This document shows, in pieces, positions 44,971-53,620 of a stretch of 64,000 bases of DNA (position 1 is the stretch's first letter; each line of letters starts with the position of its first letter). This DNA comes from Pseudoalteromonas piscicida (GTDB lineage Bacteria > Pseudomonadota > Gammaproteobacteria > Enterobacterales > Alteromonadaceae), in contig NZ_CP021646.1 of NCBI RefSeq assembly GCF_002208135.1, positions 174,501-238,500 on the forward strand. Reading direction: 5' to 3'. The notes beneath the pieces are model-generated. The model was not told the origin of the DNA and did not search any database. It was given only the letters and a program-made list of their open reading frames with translations. Both the position numbers and the translations under genes were made by a program.

Positions 44971-45171
44971 TTGAAAGTTAAGAAGCGTTTTATTGCAGGG
45001 GCAAGTTGCCCAGAATGCCAAAAAATCGACGTAATGATGCTCTACAAAGAGCATGATGTTGAAAAAGTTGAATGTGTTGAGTGTGGCCACGTAATGTCAC
45101 AGCCTAAAGACGCAGTACAAGCTTCTACACGCCAGTTTGAGCAAGTTATTGGTGTGTTTAAACCGGAGTGA
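44971..45171 (+). CDS. yheV: YheV family putative zinc ribbon protein
   Basis: The 66-residue product has two CxxC pairs (SCPECQ and ECVECGH), as in YheV. The start is a TTG at 44971: AGAGG lies 7 bases upstream and the product MKVKKRFIAGASCPEC matches E. coli YheV MAIRKRFIAGAKCPAC in length. The upstream in-frame GTG at 44950 adds seven unrelated residues. Function unknown. It is divergent from yheS. Confidence 0.9.
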   Translation: MKVKKRFIAGASCPECQKIDVMMLYKEHDVEKVECVECGHVMSQPKDAVQASTRQFEQVIGVFKPE

Positions 45172-45191
45172 GTTTTCACCCCGGTTTTCAA

Positions 45192-45404
45192 TTAGTAGTG
45201 CGGTGGTGGTGGCTCTTGATGTTGAGGCATTAAACCTGGGTCGCGGCCTTCCTTCATTTTCTCTGCCAATAGCTCAATTTGTCGTTGCATTTTAGCCAAG
45301 CGCTGCTGATGTGCCTTTAGCTCTTCATTTAAGGTTTCGATTGTATCTTCTTGAAAGGCAAGCTTAGCCTCAAGCTCAGTAATTCTGTTTTCGATTTCAT
45401 TCAT
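45192..45404 (-). CDS. slyX: SlyX protein
   Basis: The 70-residue coiled coil (from ENRITELEAKLAFQEDTIET through LAKMQRQIELL) ends in a proline-rich tail PPPPHY, typical of SlyX. Function unknown. Its ATG overlaps the stop of the WD40 gene by four bases, so the two are coupled. Confidence 0.92.
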   Translation of the reverse strand: MNEIENRITELEAKLAFQEDTIETLNEELKAHQQRLAKMQRQIELLAEKMKEGRDPGLMPQHQEPPPPHY

Positions 45405-46414
45405 GGCTTTTTCACCTGCGCAAATTTTTCCAGTAGTCCGCTGGAACTTTCGGTTAGCAATGCAGTGTCTTGGTCTTGAAAAGCAACGTCAAATACAACC
45501 GCAGACTTGGGGCGACTGCCTTCTCGAGGTTGTACACGCCAAGTTTGCAATCGTTCGCCATCACTCACTTGCCATAAAATAAGCTCGCGGTTAGGTGAGC
45601 CGGTAGCCAAGAGCGTTGCGTCTTGATTAAAGCGCACTGCACTGAAAATTTTCTGGCGAGCAATATACTGTAATTGCGCTTTGAGATCACCAGAAGTTAA
45701 TTGCCAAATGCTCGCTTTTTTCATGCTATCTGCGGTAAAAGCAAATCTTCCTTGGTCATCTAATGCAACTTTGGTCACGCGACTTGGGTGGTTAAAGCGA
45801 TGGATCACTTGCCCCGTTCTCGTATCCCAAAAATAAGCGGTATAGTCGTTGCCTCCGGTTAAGGCAAAGTGACCATTGGGAGACATGGCAATAGAATTGA
45901 TATTTTCTTGATGTCCAAGGAACTCTATCCGCCTTCCACTCTCTAAGTCGAGGTGAACGACAACGTTATCACTGCGGGCATAGAGTAAATATCGGCCCGC
46001 ATTGCTAATTGCGATATCTCGAATAGTGCCAGACTCGATCTCGAAATAACCTAGGTTTTGACCGTTTGCAACGCTCCAGATGGCAAATGTCTTATCAGTG
46101 GCTGTGACAGCTGTGGAGTTGTCATTGGCCAGAGCCAGTGAGTGAATGAGATCATCGGGGGCATCGGAGTGGCGCCATTGAAATTTGAGGCCTTGCTCTT
46201 GATTATCCCAAAGTACGGCCCCATGCTCTATGGAAGAAACTAGGCTGTAGCGACCATCCGCTGATAATGCAGCAGAAAATACGCCGCGGCTGGCATGCTC
46301 AACGGTCATAACGGCTTTTGAAGTGTCAGGGCCACACCCGGTTAAGGTGAAGCAACTGAACATAGCGCATGCAAAGAGGAGGCTTGTCCACTTAATGTTG
46401 ACGAGTTTGACCAT
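45401..46414 (-). CDS. WD40 beta-propeller lipoprotein
   Basis: The 337-residue product has a lipoprotein signal (lipobox LTGC, near residue 27) and about seven WD-type blades, with endings such as SLVSSIEHGAVLW, FALTGGNDYTAYFW and LLATGSPNRELILW. It is probably a periplasmic scaffold; partners are unknown. It lies between slyX and fkpA, which are divergent neighbours in E. coli, so this gene interrupts the ancestral pair. It overlaps slyX by 4 bp. Confidence 0.85.
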   Translation of the reverse strand: MVKLVNIKWTSLLFACAMFSCFTLTGCGPDTSKAVMTVEHASRGVFSAALSADGRYSLVSSIEHGAVLWDNQEQGLKFQWRHSDAPDDLIHSLALANDNSTAVTATDKTFAIWSVANGQNLGYFEIESGTIRDIAISNAGRYLLYARSDNVVVHLDLESGRRIEFLGHQENINSIAMSPNGHFALTGGNDYTAYFWDTRTGQVIHRFNHPSRVTKVALDDQGRFAFTADSMKKASIWQLTSGDLKAQLQYIARQKIFSAVRFNQDATLLATGSPNRELILWQVSDGERLQTWRVQPREGSRPKSAVVFDVAFQDQDTALLTESSSGLLEKFAQVKKP

Positions 46415-46682
46415 AAATTAGGTAAATCCTCCTTAACTCCGAAGTCTACAACAGGTAGACTAAAGGCACTAAAAACAAGATATTATTTTGATATTAGCGT
46501 ATTAAAAGCGTAATGTCGTTACGCGATAATGGCAAGCAAATGCATATTGGCATTCTGATGAGAGAATGGTAATGTGGCTAGCACCTTTTCTTATTAATAT
46601 AAAATTAACAATGGCACCGCATATCAAGCTCTCTTGCGCGAGCATTGGTGTTTTGATAGTAGGGACTGTCGGAGAGTTGAGA

Positions 46683-47435
46683 ATGAAACAGACGATTAAA
46701 CTGTCACTCGTTGCTGCTTCAGTGTTAGCACTAGTAGCGTGTAATAAAAAAGCAGAAGAACAAAAGCCTGCTGAGGTTAAGCTAGATACTGAAGTACAAC
46801 AGCAAGCATACGGTATCGGTGCTTCAGTTGGTAACTTCTTGCAAAAAGACTTAGCGGATAAAAAAGAGCTAGGCATTGAACTTGATCAAGAGTTACTAAT
46901 GCGTGGTTTTAAAGATGCACTTGCTGGTGAAGCTAAGTTAGATGAAGCGAAAATTCGTGAAGTACTAACGGCACTTGATTCTTCTGTTCGTGAAAAGCAA
47001 GCTGCTAAAGCTGAAGCTGACGCGAAGAAAAATAAAGAAGAAGGCGACAAGTATCTAGCTGAAAACGCGAAAAAAGAAGGCGTTACGGTAACGGATTCAG
47101 GCTTACAGTATGAAGTGCTAAGCGAAGGCGATGGTAAAAAGCCAGTTGCTACTGACATGGTTAAAGTACACTACAAAGGCACTCTACTAGATGGCTCTGA
47201 GTTCGATAGCTCTTATGCGCGTAATGAGCCTGCAAGCTTCCGTCTAAACCAAGTTATCGCTGGTTGGACTGAGGGCCTACAGCTAATGAACGTGGGTTCT
47301 AAGTATAAGTTTACTATTCCTGCAGATCTTGCATACGGCACTCGCGACCTTGGTAAAATTCCAGCTAATTCAACACTGGTATTTGAAGTTGAGTTGCTAG
47401 ATATCGAAGGTGAAGCTGAAGAAGCCACTGAATAA
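46683..47435 (+). CDS. fkpA: FKBP-type peptidyl-prolyl isomerase FkpA
   Basis: The 250-residue protein has a signal peptide with lipobox LALVAC, a helical dimerisation domain (about 30-140) and a FKBP domain (VKVHYKGTLLDGSEFDSSY onward, ending STLVFEVELLDIE). It is a periplasmic chaperone/isomerase; the cysteine suggests a lipoprotein form. ATG 46683 has GGAG upstream; an earlier in-frame ATG at 46566 would destroy the signal peptide. Confidence 0.93.
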   Translation: MKQTIKLSLVAASVLALVACNKKAEEQKPAEVKLDTEVQQQAYGIGASVGNFLQKDLADKKELGIELDQELLMRGFKDALAGEAKLDEAKIREVLTALDSSVREKQAAKAEADAKKNKEEGDKYLAENAKKEGVTVTDSGLQYEVLSEGDGKKPVATDMVKVHYKGTLLDGSEFDSSYARNEPASFRLNQVIAGWTEGLQLMNVGSKYKFTIPADLAYGTRDLGKIPANSTLVFEVELLDIEGEAEEATE

Positions 47436-47454
47436 GTTGGCAGTATCTGCAAAG

Positions 47455-47486
47455 AAAAAGGTGAGATAGATATCTCACCTTTTTTT
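47455..47486. terminator. Bidirectional terminator between fkpA and rsd
   Basis: AAAGGTGAGATA and TATCTCACCTTT pair perfectly with a two-base loop, flanked by A and T runs. It serves the convergent fkpA and rsd. Confidence 0.93.
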
Positions 47487-47511
47487 GTATTTTGGTGCCC
47501 GCAAATTTAGA

Positions 47512-47982
47512 CTATTCAGTGTGATTTGAATAAAGGTTATCGATAAGTTCATCTTCCAACTGGAAGCGCAACTCAAGCGTTTCACCCAATACAGACAAGT
47601 CGTTATCGAAGTCTGCTAATTCTTGTATTTCTTGATTTACCTCAGCGTATTTGTCGTTGAAATCAAGTGCGGTATCGGTCGTATCTGTAATTTTTGGGTA
47701 CAGTGACTGAGCCAACTTTGCGCTTTCTGGGCCTTTTTCTTGGCAGGCCTCAACAATGTTGTCATAAATTTCAAAATGACCAGCTGAAAGGTAGTCCATC
47801 AAAATCTGGCAGAATGACTGAATGTCAACTTGCTCAGGTAGTGCTTTACCATTTCGAGTTGGTGAGCATCCTGCAACTTTATAATATAAAACCAATAGTT
47901 CCTGACGCTCTGCTAACCATGCATCAATTACACTATGGCTGCCTCCCCATTTCTGTTGGGCTTGTTCTAACTGCGAAAGCAT
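47512..47982 (-). CDS. rsd: Anti-sigma-70 factor Rsd
   Basis: The 156-residue regulator of sigma D matches E. coli Rsd in LLVLYYKVAG, FCQILMDYLSAGHFEIYD and LGETLELRFQLEDELID. It binds sigma-70 and shifts RNA polymerase toward alternative sigma factors in stationary phase. hemE, its neighbour in E. coli too, lies divergently beyond a 468-bp gap holding a possible short RNA. Confidence 0.92.
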   Translation of the reverse strand: MLSQLEQAQQKWGGSHSVIDAWLAERQELLVLYYKVAGCSPTRNGKALPEQVDIQSFCQILMDYLSAGHFEIYDNIVEACQEKGPESAKLAQSLYPKITDTTDTALDFNDKYAEVNQEIQELADFDNDLSVLGETLELRFQLEDELIDNLYSNHTE

Positions 47983-48122
47983 AGTGATTCTCCTTAAGCG
48001 GGTTACCTACCCCCTATGGAAAGGGAAACTGCACAAAAGGTCAACCAATTTTTTCTGTAAAAGCGTAAAAAGATCAAAAGATTATTGGTTTGATTATCGG
48101 GAATGTTAACAAATTCAGGAGG

Positions 48123-48163
48123 ATAAAAAATAAAAAAACCACCGAGAGAAACTCAAGGTGGTT
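48123..48163 (-). terminator. Minus-strand terminator in the rsd upstream region
   Basis: On the minus strand AACCACC (48163-48157) pairs with GGTGGTT (48143-48137), with an inner CTC/GAG pairing, followed by TTTTTTTATTTTTT. It lies 141 bp before the rsd start and faces the same way as rsd, so it would stop or attenuate transcription into rsd. Confidence 0.85.
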
Positions 48164-48240
48164 CAAAATAGCAGTTTAGCTTGTTGCGTAATATTGTTAT
48201 TTTTCTAATTGAAGGTGTTTTGTTGTTATTTTTCTAACGC
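48124..48240 (-). ncRNA. Candidate ~115-nt small RNA or attenuated leader upstream of rsd
   Basis: A near-consensus promoter at 48275-48247 should start transcription near 48240, and the strong terminator would end it near 48124. The interval has no start codon with a ribosome-binding site. It contains a 15-base direct repeat, TTAGAAAAATAACAA on this strand, at 48237-48223 and 48208-48194 (period 29). It could be an independent sRNA, or the rsd leader with an attenuator that makes rsd conditional. Only sequence signals support it. Confidence 0.5.
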
Positions 48241-48246
48241 GATAAT

Positions 48247-48275
48247 TTTATACCAACCTTTTAATCGTGTTGCAA
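48247..48275 (-). promoter_or_regulatory. Sigma-70 promoter for the candidate RNA or rsd
   Basis: On the minus strand TTGCAA (48275-48270), a 17-bp spacer and TATAAA (48252-48247) fit a strong housekeeping promoter. Confidence 0.7.
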
Positions 48276-48336
48276 ACAGTTTAATTGCTTGTTTCGATAA
48301 CTTTTACACAAGCTTATGAATTTGTTCCTAATAAAG

Positions 48337-48357
48337 TGTGATTTAATCTAGATCACA
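48337..48357. promoter_or_regulatory. Palindromic operator candidate upstream of hemE
   Basis: TGTGAT-N9-ATCACA, with inner TA/TA also symmetric, makes a 21-bp dyad about 50 bp upstream of a TACAAT -10 (48407-48412) for hemE. The half-sites look like those of the CRP/FNR superfamily, but the spacing (11 between TGTGA and TCACA) is wrong for CRP. The regulator is unknown. Confidence 0.45.
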
Positions 48358-48450
48358 ACTAGGGACTGGCAAAGATAGTTTAGATAGTGCCCATGTGTAC
48401 TTAGTGATACAATCCGCACAATTGAATTTAAGTATTGGAATAGAGACGCT

Positions 48451-49515
48451 ATGAGCGAATTAAAAAACGATCGTTATTTACGAGCGCTATTAAAACAACC
48501 AGTTGACGTCACACCAGTATGGATGATGCGCCAAGCTGGTCGTTATCTACCAGAGTATCGTGCCACAAGAGCACAAGCTGGTGACTTTATGAGCCTTTGT
48601 AAAAATGCAGAACTGGCATGTGAAGTGACATTACAGCCGCTTCGTCGCTATCCACTAGATGCGGCAATTCTGTTTAGCGATATTTTGACTATTCCAGATG
48701 CAATGGGACTTGGTCTTTACTTTGAAACCGGTGAAGGTCCAAAGTTTGAGCGTCCTATCCAATCGTTAGACGATGTTAAAAAGCTACCAAAATTAGATCC
48801 AACCGATGAGCTAGGTTATGTAATGAATGCGGTGAGCACAATTCGTCGTGAGCTTAAGGGTGAAGTGCCACTTATTGGGTTCTCTGGCTCACCGTGGACG
48901 CTCGCGACTTACATGATTGAGGGCGGTAGCAGCAAAACATTCGGTAAGATTAAAAAGATGGCGTTTGCGGAGCCGCAAACACTGCACTTACTGCTAGATA
49001 AAGTGGCCGATTCGGTCATCGATTACCTAAATGCGCAAGTAAAAGCGGGTGCTCAGTCACTAATGATCTTCGACTCTTGGGGTGGGGTATTAAGTCCACG
49101 TGACTACAAAGAGTTTTCACTGCAATACATGCATAAGATTGTCGATGGCCTGATCCGCGAAAACGATGGTCGTAAAGTACCTGTGACATTATTCACGAAG
49201 AATGGCGGTCAATGGATTGAAGCAATTGCAGCCACTGGGTGTGATGCAGTTGGCCTTGATTGGACGATTGACATCGCGGATGCGAAGCGTCGTGTAGGCG
49301 ATAAAGTCGCACTACAAGGTAATATGGACCCTTCAATGCTGCACGGCACCCATGAGCGTATTCGTGAAGAAGTACAGCATATTTTAGCTGGCTTCGGTGA
49401 GGGAACTGGTCATGTCTTTAACTTAGGGCATGGTATTACACCAGATGTTGACCCTGAAAATGCAGGTGTCTTCATCAATGCGGTTCACGAATTTAGCCGT
49501 CAATATCACAAGTAA
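48451..49515 (+). CDS. hemE: Uroporphyrinogen decarboxylase
   Basis: The 354-residue cytosolic enzyme converts uroporphyrinogen III to coproporphyrinogen III in haem synthesis. Landmarks are [16 protein letters not shown] near the N terminus, the [13 protein letters not shown] stretch and [17 protein letters not shown]. Length matches E. coli HemE (354). It is monocistronic between a palindromic operator candidate and a bidirectional terminator. Confidence 0.97.
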   Translation: MSELKNDRYLRALLKQPVDVTPVWMMRQAGRYLPEYRATRAQAGDFMSLCKNAELACEVTLQPLRRYPLDAAILFSDILTIPDAMGLGLYFETGEGPKFERPIQSLDDVKKLPKLDPTDELGYVMNAVSTIRRELKGEVPLIGFSGSPWTLATYMIEGGSSKTFGKIKKMAFAEPQTLHLLLDKVADSVIDYLNAQVKAGAQSLMIFDSWGGVLSPRDYKEFSLQYMHKIVDGLIRENDGRKVPVTLFTKNGGQWIEAIAATGCDAVGLDWTIDIADAKRRVGDKVALQGNMDPSMLHGTHERIREEVQHILAGFGEGTGHVFNLGHGITPDVDPENAGVFINAVHEFSRQYHK

Positions 49516-49528
49516 TACCAATTGGTAT
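49515..49528. repeat. ATACCAATTGGTAT palindrome, minimal form of the MITE termini
   Basis: This perfect 14-bp palindrome starts in the last base of the hemE stop codon. Its halves, ATACCAATT and AATTGGTAT, equal the two ends of the 162-bp element at 56603-56764. A lone left half also occurs at 26955-26963. Confidence 0.45.
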
Positions 49529-49550
49529 TCTTAAGTTTGAACTTAAAATA

Positions 49551-49578
49551 AAAAGAGCGCTTACTGAAGCGCTCTTTT
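49551..49578. terminator. Bidirectional terminator between hemE and the M1 peptidase gene
   Basis: AAAAGAGCGCTT and AAGCGCTCTTTT pair perfectly around ACTG, with T5 following. It lies between convergent genes. Confidence 0.93.
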
Positions 49579-49593
49579 TATTTTTGAAATGCA

Positions 49594-51441
49594 TTATTCA
49601 AATAAGGCGTCGATGGTGCCTTGAGCAAGTGGATGGTATCCCGGACGTGCTTGTTGGTAAACACGGTAAGCCCAGTCACGTTTACCATGCTTAATGAGTG
49701 ACTTGTATAAATTCACAATAAGCTTGCGACGACCAATACTGACCAGATGCTTTTCAAGGTCTGGGTAAATAGCCTGATAGCCGTTACCTACTGCTAGCAT
49801 ATACCAAGCAAATGCGCGTTCTGCATTGGTCGATTGCGTCAGCTTAAATGCCTTGTCCAACGCTTCCATGCGCTCAATGGCGAGATCTCTTGGTAAGTTA
49901 TTAATAAAGTGCAGCCATTCATGTACCGTCCAAGAATCGGTCGGTAAGTCTGCAAGTGTTTTTTCGTCTTTTAGCCAAGCTTGAGTCAGCGCATCCACTT
50001 TTTCAAACGCATCAGAAGTTGGATTTGGAGCGTCGCTTGGCAAGCCTGGCTCATAAATCCACTCTTTGGCTTTTTCTAAGCTCACGATACCAGGATATTG
50101 CTGAAGCAAGTTTTTGTCTAAGTAAGCGACAAATTCATCGGTAGTCAGAGATTTAAAAGAAAAGGTTTTAAAATAGGCTTTAACAAACTTGTCGAACTTG
50201 TCACGACCAAACTTTTCTTCTAGATAAATAAGGAATAATTGACCTTTAGTGTATGGTACTGAGCTAAACGCGTCATCAGGATCGCGGCCATTAAGTTCTA
50301 AATTCATGCGCGTATCAGGAGCAGCGATAGTTTTTAGCTGGGCACGCAGGCCAGCCGCGTCAAGCGCTTGTTCCATCACTGCGCGGTCACGACCGAACAC
50401 TTCTTCCATAATACGGTTTTCAACGTAAGAGGTGAAACCCTCATTTAGCCATAGATCTTCCCATGTTGCATTGGTCACTAAGTTGCCAGACCAAGAGTGC
50501 GCTAACTCATGGGCGATTAGGTTTACTAAGCTTTTGTCACCGGCAACCACCGTTGGCGTGATAAATGACAGACGCGGATTTTCCATACCACCAAATGGGA
50601 AGCTAGGCGGCAACATGAGCAGGTCGTATCTACCCCAAGCGTATTCACCATACATAGCGTTGGTTTTGTCGATCATTGCTTGTGTATCGTTAAACTCTGC
50701 AACAGAGGCATCGAGGATTTGCGGTTCTGCAAAAATCGCAGTTTGGTGCGACATCTCTTTATATTCAAGGTTACCTGCACCAATTGCAATTAGGTACGGT
50801 GGGATAGCTTGCGGCATATCAAACCAATAATCGCCATCTTTGATCAATGCGCCGGTATTGTCCGCACTCATTACCGCACGTACATCTTTAGGGGTATGTA
50901 CGCGAGCAGAGTATGTCACGCGCATTGCTGGGGTATCTTGCACTGGGATCCAACTACGCGCATGAATAGCTTGAGATTGGCTATACATAAATGGGTGAGA
51001 TTTACTTGCTGTTTGCTGCGGTGTTAACCACTGTAGACCTGACGCTACTGGCAAGCTGTTATAATAAATACGTGCTTTTTTAGCTTGCTCTTTAAAGTGA
51101 ATAGTTAACTTTGCACCTTTCACATCGTCGCGCTTGGCAAGATCAAACTTGGCCGTATGCCATTTATCGTCTTTACCTTGATACATCACTTTGTCGATTT
51201 CGAGGTCGCGCGTATCTAGCACCAGCGTTCTTGCTTGGCGATTCTGCCAATCTAGTGTGTGTTCAACAAAACCTTCTAGCTGCTTATCTTCAAAGTCAAC
51301 GTCTAAGTCTAAATGCAAGTGTGTGGTAATAACATCGTTAAGATTGGCGTAAGTGTGTTGGTCAACGGCTGCGTTTACATCAGCAGTGTGGACAAGGCCA
51401 GCCATGGCAAGGCTTAGCGTAAGTGCCGAAAGTTTAATCAT
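49594..51441 (-). CDS. M1-family metallopeptidase (LTA4 hydrolase-like aminopeptidase)
   Basis: The 615-residue zinc aminopeptidase has a signal peptide (1-24), substrate motif GGMENPRLSF, zinc site HELAHSWSGN with the third ligand Glu in LWLNEGFTSYVE, and an ARM-like C-terminal domain. The size and the final helical domain fit the leukotriene A4 hydrolase-related group. It is exported and probably cleaves peptides in the periplasm or outside. It has no operon partner. Confidence 0.92.
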   Translation of the reverse strand: MIKLSALTLSLAMAGLVHTADVNAAVDQHTYANLNDVITTHLHLDLDVDFEDKQLEGFVEHTLDWQNRQARTLVLDTRDLEIDKVMYQGKDDKWHTAKFDLAKRDDVKGAKLTIHFKEQAKKARIYYNSLPVASGLQWLTPQQTASKSHPFMYSQSQAIHARSWIPVQDTPAMRVTYSARVHTPKDVRAVMSADNTGALIKDGDYWFDMPQAIPPYLIAIGAGNLEYKEMSHQTAIFAEPQILDASVAEFNDTQAMIDKTNAMYGEYAWGRYDLLMLPPSFPFGGMENPRLSFITPTVVAGDKSLVNLIAHELAHSWSGNLVTNATWEDLWLNEGFTSYVENRIMEEVFGRDRAVMEQALDAAGLRAQLKTIAAPDTRMNLELNGRDPDDAFSSVPYTKGQLFLIYLEEKFGRDKFDKFVKAYFKTFSFKSLTTDEFVAYLDKNLLQQYPGIVSLEKAKEWIYEPGLPSDAPNPTSDAFEKVDALTQAWLKDEKTLADLPTDSWTVHEWLHFINNLPRDLAIERMEALDKAFKLTQSTNAERAFAWYMLAVGNGYQAIYPDLEKHLVSIGRRKLIVNLYKSLIKHGKRDWAYRVYQQARPGYHPLAQGTIDALFE

Positions 51442-51621
51442 AATGCTGCTCTTATAAAAAGAATATTCCCAATTAGAACGGCTAACATAACTAATTTCTG
51501 ACCATTTAAACAGCCTAAGCCGATGGGTTACATAAAATGATGGGTAAGATGACGTTAATGCGTAAGTCAGGGCAATGCGCTACACTAGCGCCAGTTTAGT
51601 TAATATTGGCAAGGTGCTGCA

Positions 51622-52641
51622 GTGACTAGTTTGCAGTCTTATCACACTTTTTCGCTGCCGTCGGGCTGCGAGTCTCTTATTGTTATCACAGATCCACATG
51701 CGCTGGTTGAGCTCGATTTTAGTCGTCCTTTCTTTTTAATTGGGGAAGGAAGCAACACTATTTTTCTTGAAGATTATGCCGGAACCGTTATTAAGCTTGC
51801 GACCTTAGGCATAGATATTGAGCAACACGATGATGATTATGTCGTTACAGTCGCTGCGGGAGAAAACTGGCATCAGCTCGTTATAAAGCTGCTTGATAAA
51901 GGGATTGATGGCTTAGAAAATCTTGCGTTGATCCCTGGTACCGTTGGTGCGGCGCCGGTACAAAATATCGGCGCCTACGGCGTTGAAGTATCACAATTTA
52001 TTACTGCCGTTAGAGGATTTGATATCGCCGAGCGGTGCTTCACCACGTTAACAAATGCAGAGTGTGAATTTGGCTATCGAGATTCAGTCTTTAAACACTG
52101 TCTAAAAGATAAGTTCGTTATTACTGAAGTGACATTGACTTTGCCTAAACGTTGGCAGCCGACATTAAGTTATGGTCCACTGCAAAACTTGAGTAATACA
52201 GCAACCGCACAAGAGATTTGTGAAGCGGTGATAGTGACCCGAAACAGTAAATTGCCCGATCCTACGACGCTTGCAAATGCCGGGAGCTTTTTTAAAAACC
52301 CAGTAGTTGATAGGGCGTTTGCAGCTCAGTTGCAAAGTAAATTTCCAGAGATGCCAGCGTTTGATGTGGACAATGACCATGTAAAACTTGCGGCTGGCTG
52401 GTTAATTGACAAAGCGGGTCTAAAAGGCTGCCACCGTGGAGCTATCCGCGTGTATGAGAAACAAGCATTGGTACTTGTTCATAGTGGTGGCAGCACTGGT
52501 GAAGAGTTAAAACAGTTAGTAAGCCATATTCAGCAAACCGTTTGGCAAAAATTTGCTGTGTTACTTGAGCATGAAGTGCGCCTTATTACAAAGCATGGTG
52601 AATGTCAGTTGCAAAGTGTGGAATGCCATGAAAACGCCTGA
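51622..52641 (+). CDS. murB: UDP-N-acetylenolpyruvoylglucosamine reductase
   Basis: The 339-residue FAD enzyme of peptidoglycan precursor synthesis has FAD motifs FFLIGEGSNTIFLED, ALIPGTVGAAPVQNIGAYG, catalytic-region FGYRDSVFK and NAGSFFKNP. It is type I (long insertion present). The start is GTG at 51622 with AGGTG 6 bases upstream. It overlaps birA by 14 bp, the same order as in E. coli. Confidence 0.95.
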   Translation: MTSLQSYHTFSLPSGCESLIVITDPHALVELDFSRPFFLIGEGSNTIFLEDYAGTVIKLATLGIDIEQHDDDYVVTVAAGENWHQLVIKLLDKGIDGLENLALIPGTVGAAPVQNIGAYGVEVSQFITAVRGFDIAERCFTTLTNAECEFGYRDSVFKHCLKDKFVITEVTLTLPKRWQPTLSYGPLQNLSNTATAQEICEAVIVTRNSKLPDPTTLANAGSFFKNPVVDRAFAAQLQSKFPEMPAFDVDNDHVKLAAGWLIDKAGLKGCHRGAIRVYEKQALVLVHSGGSTGEELKQLVSHIQQTVWQKFAVLLEHEVRLITKHGECQLQSVECHENA

Positions 52642-53620
52642 TCATAAAAAGCAAACGATTTTAGCGGCCTTAAATAAAGGAGAATTTGTCTCAGGGCAAG
52701 AACTTGGTGCGCAATTAGGTATTAGTCGCGCGGCTATTGCGAAGCATATAGCGGCGTTGCAAGAGATGGGCGTGGATATTTTTCGAGTCAATGGCCGCGG
52801 TTATAAACTCAATTATAGCTTACCGCTTATTCATCAAAGTAAGTTGAATACTCTATGGCAACAGCAGTTTCAAAGTGAGTGTCCAATCGAATATCACGCA
52901 ATTATAGACTCAACGAATAGCGAGCTAATGCGCCGTTTGCAGGACAAACAGAATATGGACTCAGGCCATGTCTTGGTGGCTGAAATGCAGCAAGCTGGCA
53001 GAGGGCGCAGAGGTCGGGTATGGCAATCGCCCTTTGGTGCTAACCTTTATTACAGTTATTACTGGCAGTTTGACGCTGGCATGCAAGCCGCGATGGGCTT
53101 ATCTATTGCTGTAGGACTTGCGGTATATGATGCGTTAAAGGTCCTATATGGTATTTCCATTGAATTAAAATGGCCAAACGATATATATCTCAACCAACAA
53201 AAATTGGCGGGGATTTTAGTTGAGCTAGAGGGGCAGGTGGAAGGGCCTTGCCATCTCGTGATCGGGATCGGGCTGAATATATGCATGCCAGAATCTGCCT
53301 CTAAACACATCGACCAAGCTTGGACAGATCTGCAAACGCACTTAGGCCAAATTGATAAAAATCAGTTAGTGGTGCAGCTCACTCACTCTTTGTCTGAGCG
53401 TCTTGCCCAGTATAAAGAGTCTGGACTGAGTGAAATGGTGACCGAGTGGAATAGTCTAAATGTCTTTAAAGGTGACGCTGTGACCTTGAGTACAGGACAA
53501 CGAGAATGGCGTGGGATCTGTGAAGGCATTGATATGCAAGGCGGCTTACTACTTAGGCAAGATGGTGAGCTTAGAGCTTTTTATGGCGGTGAAATTTCGT
53601 TAAGAAAGGTGATATCATGA
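52628..53620 (+). CDS. birA: Biotin operon repressor / biotin-protein ligase
   Basis: The 330-residue bifunctional protein has an N-terminal winged helix (ISRAAIAKHIAALQEMGVDI) for repression of biotin genes and a catalytic domain with GRGRRGRVWQSP and LKWPNDIYLNQQKLAGIL. ATG 52628 gives an N terminus like E. coli BirA; the ATG-less extension at 52553 lies inside murB. It overlaps coaX through ATGA. Confidence 0.95.
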   Translation: MKTPDHKKQTILAALNKGEFVSGQELGAQLGISRAAIAKHIAALQEMGVDIFRVNGRGYKLNYSLPLIHQSKLNTLWQQQFQSECPIEYHAIIDSTNSELMRRLQDKQNMDSGHVLVAEMQQAGRGRRGRVWQSPFGANLYYSYYWQFDAGMQAAMGLSIAVGLAVYDALKVLYGISIELKWPNDIYLNQQKLAGILVELEGQVEGPCHLVIGIGLNICMPESASKHIDQAWTDLQTHLGQIDKNQLVVQLTHSLSERLAQYKESGLSEMVTEWNSLNVFKGDAVTLSTGQREWRGICEGIDMQGGLLLRQDGELRAFYGGEISLRKVIS

